Shown: positions 59,901 to 64,000 of the stretch, one piece after another
Position numbering within the stretch: the stretch's first letter is position 1
Layout: the number at the start of each line of letters is the position of its first letter
Assembly (NCBI RefSeq): GCF_963678975.1
Contig: NC_089280.1
Location: 16,900,780 to 16,964,779 of the forward strand
Origin: Dysidea avara
Lineage: Eukaryota > Porifera > Demospongiae > Dictyoceratida > Dysideidae
Direction: 5' to 3'
Length of the DNA stretch: 64,000 nt
The notes under the pieces: model-generated
The model's input: the letters and a program-made list of their open reading frames with translations, nothing else
What the model was told of the DNA's origin: nothing
Databases searched by the model: none
Program-made: the position numbers and the translations under genes

Positions 59901-62400
59901 TACCTTGCAAAAGTTGACCTGCATGAGTTCAAATCCCAGGTTGGTCAAAAAATTTTTCTTTTTTTTGTACCACTTTTTTTTTGTTTTTTGGTGGTTGATT
60001 TTTTTGTTCTGTGATTTGCACTGACAAAAACAGACAAGTTTGTTAACACTTGTAAGTACAAAGGATTACATCAATTTGTATGAATTGTAGTAATTTAACA
60101 CATACTCTATTATGCTGTAATGCATATCGGTTCGACTTTGAAGTACCAGCTGTGTATATGATATCAGTTCATTAGAAAACCTGTATTGGAAATAGACAAT
60201 AAATATCAGATATCAGTATTGGATGTAAAATGTGGTATCGGTACAGCCCTACTTTTTATATGCTCAATAAATACCGTAAAAGCAGAAAATTTGACAGGAA
60301 CAATATTTTGGTGAATTGAACAACTTGTATATTTGACAAATTTAAATTTGACTGTTTCTCTTGCTTGCAGGGGCCTGTGTTAATCATGCATGGACCGCAT
60401 TGAAAATTTCATATGGCGTCATGAAAGCCCAAGCAATAGTCATGGCAACTCAAGTGATAGCTTCAAGTAATATAGCTGTATCCAAGGCCGAGACCATGTG
60501 TAATGTAGCTTCAGTAGCTATCTGTCATGGGATTCATCAACGGGAGTAGGAGAATGCACCTTGCAGGTAGGTTCCTTTGGCCTGCATACAAAAAATCTGA
60601 AAGGTACAAAGAAATATCTGGCTGCAGCTGGGGGACCAGGTTGGACCATGCTTAGTAACTATAAATAATATCTTTCAATGTTGACTAGATCTTCGTCAGA
60701 ATAAGCTGTGTAGGTTCACAGGTCTTCCCTTGGATTTCTCTGTGTTTTCAATCTCTTTAGCTAGCCATATATTTGGTGGATTTAAATTTGACAGTTTCAA
60801 TGAAAATTCACCAACTGCCAGATTTAACTCCCTGCCATATTTTCTGCTTATATGGTAGAGTGCTCATTGTCTATCTGAGAAATATATAGTTTGTTAGGTT
60901 GGAATTGGCTACTTTGGCATGCACATTGCTTTGAAACTGAAAAAGGTGCTTCTTCTCCAGGACTCCCTATGCATTTTAAAGGAGAAAAAAGGTGCAATTG
61001 AATTAGAAAGCCATCTAGTAACCTGGGTTGTCTTAATGTTGCAGTTACATACTTCTAGTTGCAAGTTTGTACATGCACTGAGAGTAACATTAGAATCTCA
61101 GTCATCTTTGTACGCTTTTTGACAAGCAAACATGTTTCACCTAATGCACTTGTCAATACAATGGTGCGTACCCATAGGCAGGTGGCTATATCTCAAGTAA
61201 GTAAGTAAGTAAAGGCAAACAACTGAATTGGGGTGTCATGATGATGCAACAGTACCTAAGGTGCAGTTGTGGGTTACTGACTTTGAAGTGGTTAATACTT
61301 TTGAGTTGGTGACACAACTATCAAAAAATTGTTGTGTAGGTATGCACTTTAAAGTAAATACTAATTGATTGGGGTTTTTTTTAACTCCATACAATCAGCT
61401 AAAGCTGTTCTTCCTTGCGAGAGACATTACAATACACAAACATACAGTGGAACCTCAGTTATCTGAACCCCTTGGGACCAGGGTGGTCCATAAGTCTAAA
61501 AAGTCTGTATCTTTGAATCTGTGTTTAAACAACCTTAAAATAGCACAAAGAATATTTTTTTAAATACCAGTAGTTTTTACTACCCTAATAGAGCAGTCAT
61601 TTCCGTAGTTTGGGTAACCAAGAATCCAGATAAGTGGGGTCGGGATAATTGAGGTTCCACTGTACAAAAATTGATGGCAGTAACTACAATATATGATAAC
61701 AATTATGTACCACCAACAGGTTCAACGATTACAAACAAGACAATACATACACATTACAAAAACTATTAAAAATGGCATCCAGTAATGGTATTGTGGGACT
61801 AGTGAATTCCTTCCATCTGACTGCACGTTTTTCAAAGTTTCTAAGTATTCTGTGTGTCATGGCCGGGGTTCTATTGGGAGAATGTTTTTATTTTAAAAAT
61901 GGGTTCTCAATGTGAATCATTGTGTTTTGTATTGTCAGAATGTGCTTTAATGTTATGATAATATGTCTCCTTGTTTAGAGTATGCTGTCACTGATGGTAG
62001 TCAGTCATCACTTTTTGCAAATCCATTATTCACTTCTCCACTCTACTACACTGCTGCGGCACAATTGGCTGCATTGCAGGCTCAGTCCATTCAACTGGCT
62101 CAACTACAAACATTTACAAACCCCATATGGCTGCCACCATTTGTCTGGCCCAATCTAAACAGTTTATATTCCACTGTTACTGGAAATCAAGTGAATGGAA
62201 CTAATAGTTTATATGAAAAACAACACTTACAGGTATTGAATGGAGTCAATGGACATGTAAGGAAAGAAGTTGGGTCAGAAAGTTACTGTTCAGTTATTAA
62301 ATGTAGTGTTGTGAAAACTACAGGAAATGTTGACAAGAGAAACCAATCCTCCATATCAAAGGAAACTTTTCGTGTGGATAATTTTGTCACCACTTTATAG
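41925..62400 (+). CDS. bHLH-leucine zipper protein, unit 4 (complete six-exon gene)
   Basis: Exons by GT/AG and reading frame: 41925-42024, 46646-46904, 46956-47067, 55860-55957, 59068-59255, 61979-62400; 1179 nt, 392 residues. Seen: KKRK patch at residues 48-51; acidic run near 83-90; bHLH at 113-159 with H113, N114, E117, R120 and R121, the residues class B factors use to bind CACGTG-type E-boxes; heptad positions L159, N166, L173, L180, L187 form a zipper; Ser/Asp/Glu-rich 191-252; Gln/Ala/Leu-rich then NPIWLPPFVWP in the C-terminal exon. Spacing from the basic His to the V-L pair of helix 2 equals that of Max, with no gap. Known of the family: such proteins dimerise through HLH and zipper and regulate transcription in the nucleus. 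Inferred: a nuclear DNA-binding regulator; orthology to Max, Mxd, Mnt or Myc cannot be assigned. A DIRS retrotransposon and many MITEs lie in its introns. Confidence 0.82.
43125..43288. mobile_element. Foldback MITE family TACCACT, copy 2 (right end lost)
   Basis: Arms pair almost perfectly through the loop-less centre ATTCATCCCGGGATGAAT near 43207-43224; the outer right end is missing. Confidence 0.72.
43400..44060 (+). repeat. Partial R1 copy interrupted by a hAT-like MITE
   Basis: R1 text before 43465 and after 43868 (CTGAAGGCAATCAGTTAG through GGTTTCTGGTCAATATTT) joins once the MITE and one copy of its 8-bp duplication are removed. Other partial R1 right ends are at about 16905-16985 and 19800-20060. 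Confidence 0.6.
43465..43867. mobile_element. hAT-like MITE, copy 3
   Basis: Termini TAGAGCTGAGCAATAGTA and TACTATCGCTCAGCTCTA; 8-bp duplication CATTACAC at 43457-43464 and 43868-43875. 403 bp, inserted in an R1 copy. Confidence 0.85.
44273..44479. mobile_element. Foldback MITE family TACCACT, copy 3
   Basis: TACCACTCAAATGCAACG and its near complement at the ends. The 97-codon minus-strand frame here is the arms read through, not a gene. Confidence 0.75.
45656..46004. mobile_element. Short GGCGGATC-type element
   Basis: Starts CAGTGGCGGATCTAG and ends in GCCGCTG; ATATA flanks both sides. Subterminal GGGGGTTTCAG occurs at each end. Probably a relative of the element at 9909-10773. Confidence 0.6.
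47977..48090 (+). repeat. DIRS left inverted terminal repeat
   Basis: 114 bp, the reverse complement of 52933-53046; I see no mismatch. Outside it lies a 66-bp left extension (47911-47976) found again only in the internal complementary region. Confidence 0.9.
48392..48522. repeat. DIRS internal complementary region
   Basis: The left part is the reverse complement of the element's left end (47911-47991); the right part is the reverse complement of the right end (about 53025-53070). They meet at one shared AATT, as expected for a copy of the circle joint used as template to complete the ends. Confidence 0.88.
48546..48980 (-). pseudogene. DIRS tyrosine recombinase, catalytic C-terminus in a shifted frame
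   Basis: 144 codons without an ATG at the real join. HSTRSASTSHA supplies the His-x-x-Arg pair, and FERFYYRP supplies the nucleophile Tyr. The preceding frame, with ADRCSDLAALD providing the first Arg, ends 4 nt away, so a single frameshift splits the recombinase in this copy. Confidence 0.85.
48977..50827 (-). CDS. DIRS RNase H, linker and start of tyrosine recombinase
   Basis: A 616-codon open frame; the first 140 or so codons overlap the reverse transcriptase frame and are probably not used. RNase H residues are visible: Asp in VITSDAS, Glu in MLELKA, Asp in VRLDNRTA. Next comes the DIRS linker containing DLFASRMNHQLP. The linker's expected continuation with IAPAWPAQHWYPQ is in another frame at 49752-49390, so RNase H and recombinase probably belonged to two overlapping frames as in other DIRS elements. 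The C-terminal third, from SWRGNTNAAYNSAWRKW, is the N-terminal core-binding part of the recombinase. It stops at 48977. Confidence 0.85.
   Translation of the reverse strand: MHSHILGRHVTNSPVRIPVASGSSNHNVAPRGPGVHNKPPQVCAHAEYTAGVSGFPDQYTDNDHSFTAGQDFRLAEGSIRIVETQSSSNQVFRTVRRETCGNQTSSLYSSTTLPSTAESEGRHHSCSSRADSPFTGGLQGLEMVISQLPVHCSSPLLRLEASTVITSDASIQGWGAVCQGVRTGGRWTAEESQSHINMLELKAAFLAIQSFLKEQEAVNVLVRLDNRTAIAYLNRMGSSSLTPLCRLAIQVWDWCLARQIVLRAEYLPGIENTTADWESRHHQDSSDWQLCSSVFDTLSHMLGPFSIDLFASRMNHQLPSYCSWRPDPGACTIDAFSVSWDEMTPYLFPPILPGRQSSVEDTPGLGRICLPDSTGMASTTLVPTGTVNADRLTNFASGGPRPITQYELPTQPSASGREVVPDCLAYLRQIYEAQGFSQRVAELVIESWRGNTNAAYNSAWRKWNSWCCRRGINPISATVASIMEFLTDQFDLGLQYRTINTMRSSISTTHPGIEGTAVGSHPLVSRLMRGMFNCRPPIPRYDRSWNIGTVIDFFTNHYKSASLTVLQLAKKAATLLAITNADRCSDLAALDRDHLKQTPTGVEFTVVQLTKTRSES
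50395..51486 (-). CDS. DIRS reverse transcriptase domain
   Basis: 363 codons. Seen: a fingers motif with VVPKSGGGWRPIIDLRHLN, LMVKIDLKDAYLTVPV carrying the first catalytic Asp, LPFGLSTTPFTFTKL, and YLDDMLL with the catalytic Asp pair, followed by a thumb with YLGFLINTQTM. All are in the order of DIRS/Ty3-like reverse transcriptases. The frame stops at 50395, where RNase H should continue in line but lies one frame over, so a frameshift separates the two. In a working element it copies RNA to DNA. Confidence 0.9.
   Translation of the reverse strand: MSQLPKPAKTLSSLDLDMSLVALHRQTPVGGRLAQFSRNWEMLTRDPWILTTVKGYRLPLQQWPSPTQAPVQFALDSVHAEALAIEISGLVSKGVVAPAHKSQAHLVNPLFVVPKSGGGWRPIIDLRHLNQYLNPPHFKIEGLHMMPSILQRDSLMVKIDLKDAYLTVPVAEEFHPLLAFQNGQGKLLQFQTLPFGLSTTPFTFTKLTKPAIRFLRQVGVCIVIYLDDMLLTAQSEYQLLQDLATTMWLLVALGFIINLPKSVLMPSTQLEYLGFLINTQTMTIALPPAKISDLQKEASGLLKHSPVPTKSLERFVGKLVATKPAVYIAPLRYRALQSLKVATTLAHQEQTVLSQEACKDLRW
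51620..52885 (-). pseudogene. DIRS ORF1, gag-like, frameshifted
   Basis: Begins at the ATG of 52885. The N-terminal part is open to 52415, the middle continues in another frame (52647-52213), and the C-terminal part returns to the first frame (52273-51620). The middle holds imperfect tandem repeats of a Gly-His-Ala-Asn-Val-Pro plus Gly-Lys-Cys motif, encoded by direct DNA repeats of roughly 45-60 bp at about 52490-52690; slippage there probably caused the frame changes. The downstream block containing LLKTCGPIACLWSEL is the part most like DIRS gag. No zinc knuckle seen. Confidence 0.65.
52933..53046 (-). repeat. DIRS right inverted terminal repeat (5' end of the element)
   Basis: Partner of 47977-48090. 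The gag start codon lies about 50 bp inside it. A 24-bp outer extension ends at AATT, 53067-53070. Confidence 0.9.
53162..53334. mobile_element. Foldback MITE family GGAGGTCACCTACACC, copy 2
   Basis: TAGGGATCACA ends pair with TGTGATCCCTA; inner arms carry the GAGGTCATCTACACC motif. It lies just beyond the split R1 copy. Confidence 0.75.
53960..54702. repeat. Large near-perfect palindrome
   Basis: The left arm 53960-54323 is the reverse complement of 54340-54702, with scattered mismatches and a short centre near 54331. Each arm carries the same outward frame with EEQNPRPVSLASAPKFILVG (minus strand at 54098-53913, plus strand from 54566) and an inward ATGGCGGCGAGATAC-like stretch. No target duplication found. 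It may be a foldback element or an inverted duplication of a gene piece. Confidence 0.75.
56296..56375 (+). repeat. tRNA-derived SINE head
   Basis: Box A-like TTGGCTTAGTAGTTAGGGCA and box B-like AGTTTGAATCC at tRNA spacing, then a T run. The cloverleaf is not intact, so it is not a tRNA gene. Confidence 0.6.
56500..56595. repeat. Palindromic repeat with AAAAATGAAGT ends
   Basis: 11-bp perfect ends, with further pairing of GTGTGCTTTG-like arms. The GTGTGCTTT text is also at about 29000-29190. Confidence 0.55.
56757..57500 (-). repeat. R1 repeat copy with the unoccupied DIRS target
   Basis: Starts at ATCATACAGTACTGTATAG and reads through the same core as 47207-47910. At 57441-57470 the site is uninterrupted, with a single AATT at 57451-57454. 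Confidence 0.65.
57502..57643. mobile_element. Foldback MITE family GGAGGTCACCTACACC, copy 3
   Basis: Arms extend through ACACCTGTGACTATACTAGT and its complement. As in copy 2, it lies immediately after an R1 core, so the two may move as one unit. Confidence 0.72.
58301..58975. mobile_element. piggyBac-like non-autonomous element
   Basis: Termini CCCTTAAACATGCA and TGCGTGTTTAAGGG, flanked by TTAA on both sides (58297-58300, 58976-58979). TTAA targeting and CCC starts are piggyBac traits. Contains two GCCTATATATAGGC palindromes near 58317 and 58363. Confidence 0.78.
59785..60251. mobile_element. hAT-like MITE, copy 4, carrying a SINE
   Basis: Termini TAGGTCTGTACCAATACC and GGTATCGGTACAGCCCTA; 8-bp duplication CTTTTTAT at 59777-59784 and 60252-60259. 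467 bp. The middle contains the tRNA-like sequence at 59882-59950. Confidence 0.82.
59882..59950 (+). repeat. tRNA-like SINE sequence inside a hAT-like MITE
   Basis: AATGGTAGAGTTGTTACC and GAGTTCAAATCCC resemble boxes A and B; poly-T rich sequence follows. Confidence 0.5.
60272..60857. mobile_element. Terminal-repeat element ending in TACCGTAAAAGCAGAAAAT
   Basis: Ends pair over about 90 bp, including GGTGAATT and AATTTAAATTTGAC blocks. A 62-codon frame (60361-60549, Ala/Val/Ile-rich) inside follows an AG-like site; I do not recognise it. Confidence 0.55.
61445..61662. mobile_element. pogo/Tigger-like MITE
   Basis: CAGTGGAACCTCAGTTATC and its near complement at the other end, flanked by TA. 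218 bp, in intron 5 of unit 4, 317 bp before exon F. Typical terminal repeat of the pogo/Tigger branch of Tc1-mariner. Confidence 0.8.
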
Positions 62401-62814
62401 TGCTTAGACATTAGAGGTAGTTAGTTTTATATGTAGAACATTTTATTTTCATCATGGGTTTACTAGATATGTATATAGCCTAATTATGTCAACATAATGA
62501 AAAGGTAAATATGTAATATATGTGACTACTTTTAAAAAAAGATGAAAGACATAACACTGCTTTAGTATTATTTCTTTTCACCATCACCAATATTTCCTTC
62601 AATGCTTTGATTTTGAGATCACGAGGTGGTTCTGAAATAAGGGGTATATGATTAGTGCATCAGATTAAGAGTACATCACTATCCCTACTGTGCATTTCCA
62701 TTATGGTATCTTGAGCACAGTAGGGGTATAACACTTATTGTTTTACTGTGAATTAATATCGTGCGCTACTCCAACTTGTTTCAGTGCTTTTTATCGATGT
62801 GCTATGGTCCCTAC
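62401..62814. other. 3' flank of unit 4
   Basis: Follows the exon F stop, matching the start of the other spacers in places. A hairpin pairs CCCTACTGTGC with GCACAGTAGGG at 62685-62725. No AATAAA close to the stop. Confidence 0.45.
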
Positions 62815-63520
62815 TCTAGTTGAAAATTCCGAATTTTTCTGTGTACTTGTTTGTTAGCTTTTTTTGTAAATAATAATTATGACTGGTGAACCCACGCATA
62901 CCGCATCTGGAATGGTGCCGCACGCCCCAATTATCTGAAAAGTGAAGTATCCATTACGCTTCATTGTCGGCTATGTACATAGCAACATGAATCAAGAACT
63001 GTTTGAAAAGCACCTCTGATATCAAAATAGCCACTATGACAACTACGGACAATTTCCGTTACGAAATGAAGCCATCACGTGCTATCGCCAAATCGACACT
63101 TTTTGCTGTCAGTAAAGATGAATGGGATACAAAGGACAACACTGGTAAGTCCATTGTACATACTGCGGTATGCCAAAAGGCACCTGTCGGGCCGAAGCGA
63201 CGTCAAACAGTGAAAAAATCAAGCCCATAGCCTTAGCCGTTATCGAGTTACGCTTGTCTGAAGGTATCAGTCAGTTACTTACTCAGTCAGTAGAAAATTC
63301 CGTTAAATAAATTATTTTTAAAATTCCATAGCAACTTGTTGAAAGCGTTTTGGGTCGATCTGAAAGCTTGTTTGGGCTTAGTTTCACCTAACCAATACTG
63401 CCTGATCGTCGTTAGGGGAAATTGAGGCTGTTTTTTGGGTGATATTATTTTGTGGGCCACGCCTACTCCTTTGTGGTCCCTACTATACACTACTATCGTA
63501 GTGTATGATAAGAGGATTGT
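62815..63520 (+). repeat. R1 repeat copy downstream of unit 4
   Basis: Same core and terminal CACTACTATCGTAGTGTATG. Its last 85 bp are part of the inverted duplication at 63435-64000. Confidence 0.6.
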
Positions 63521-64000
63521 CTTTACTTCTGAATATTTATGTTGGTCAAGAGTATCAGGTTTATGGCTTATCAGATTGTTGTACATATTTAACTATACGA
63601 TCATAATCTGAAGTATTTTATAATTGTATGTAGTAGAGCTTCTATTGGCTGTGGTAGACATTGCTGTAGGAAATAGTGAAGCAGGTTATTTCCCCAACAG
63701 AGTCACTACAACATTTCATCAGAGTCAGTTGTGTGATTGATATGAGCAATTGTGGTCAGTTATAGACTAGATGTACTCACCACCAAATAGAAGCTCTACT
63801 ACATACAATTATAAAATACTTCAGATTATGATCGTATAGTTAAATACGTACAACAATCTGATAACCCATAAACCTGATACTCTTGACCAACATAAATATT
63901 CAGAAGTGAAGACAATCCTCTTATCATACACTACGATAGTAGTGTATAGTAGGGACCACAAAGGAGTAGGCGTGGCCCACAAAATAATGTCACCCAAAAA
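63435..64000. repeat. Inverted duplication running off the window end
   Basis: 63435-63644 and 63787-64000 are near-identical reverse complements around a 142-bp spacer. The arms include the end of an R1 copy plus ordinary unit spacer sequence, so this is not a simple terminal-repeat element. Confidence 0.85.

Overview
This is an AT-rich, intron-bearing, repeat-dense eukaryotic window, most likely from an invertebrate metazoan. A demosponge is my best guess, from the repeat types and short introns, but it is unproven. There is no operon, rRNA, CRISPR array or bacterial-type gene. Most open reading frames are chance or lie inside repeats.

The host content is one gene family repeated head to tail about four times on the + strand. 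It encodes a basic helix-loop-helix leucine-zipper (bHLH-ZIP) protein. From the basic region to the end of helix 2 it lines up without a gap against the Max spacing. The full gene has six exons (A-F): A, start; B, basic nuclear-localisation patch, acidic patch and DNA-binding basic region; C, helix 1, loop and most of helix 2; D, leucine zipper; E, acidic Ser/Asp/Glu region; F, Gln/Ala/Leu then Pro/Trp-rich C-terminus. Intron phases are 1, 2, 0, 2, 1. Unit 1 (window start to about 13.8 kb) is a pseudogene whose exons E-F are inverted. Unit 2 (13.8-25.6 kb) is short: exon C is fused in frame to the last codons of exon F, so helix 2 and zipper are lost. Unit 3 (25.6-41.4 kb) has all six exons open but its start codon is ACG. 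Unit 4 (41.4 kb to the window end) is the one complete gene, 392 codons over 20.5 kb.

Introns and spacers are filled with mobile elements. The largest is a structurally complete DIRS-type tyrosine-recombinase retrotransposon (47911-53070, minus strand) in intron 3 of unit 4. It has 114-bp inverted terminal repeats that look identical, an internal complementary region and several frameshifts. It sits inside an older repeat whose unoccupied version occurs at 57451. Others are four hAT-like MITEs with exact 8-bp target duplications, a 917-bp hAT-like element, a piggyBac-like element at TTAA, pogo/mariner-like MITEs, tRNA-derived SINEs, a LINE-like remnant, several foldback families and a 740-bp near-perfect palindrome.

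Comparison of the units shows repeated local rearrangement: the E-F inversion in unit 1, a small inversion in unit 2, the C-to-F deletion in unit 2 and a 210-bp inverted duplication at the right edge. All reading was by eye; no search or alignment program was run.
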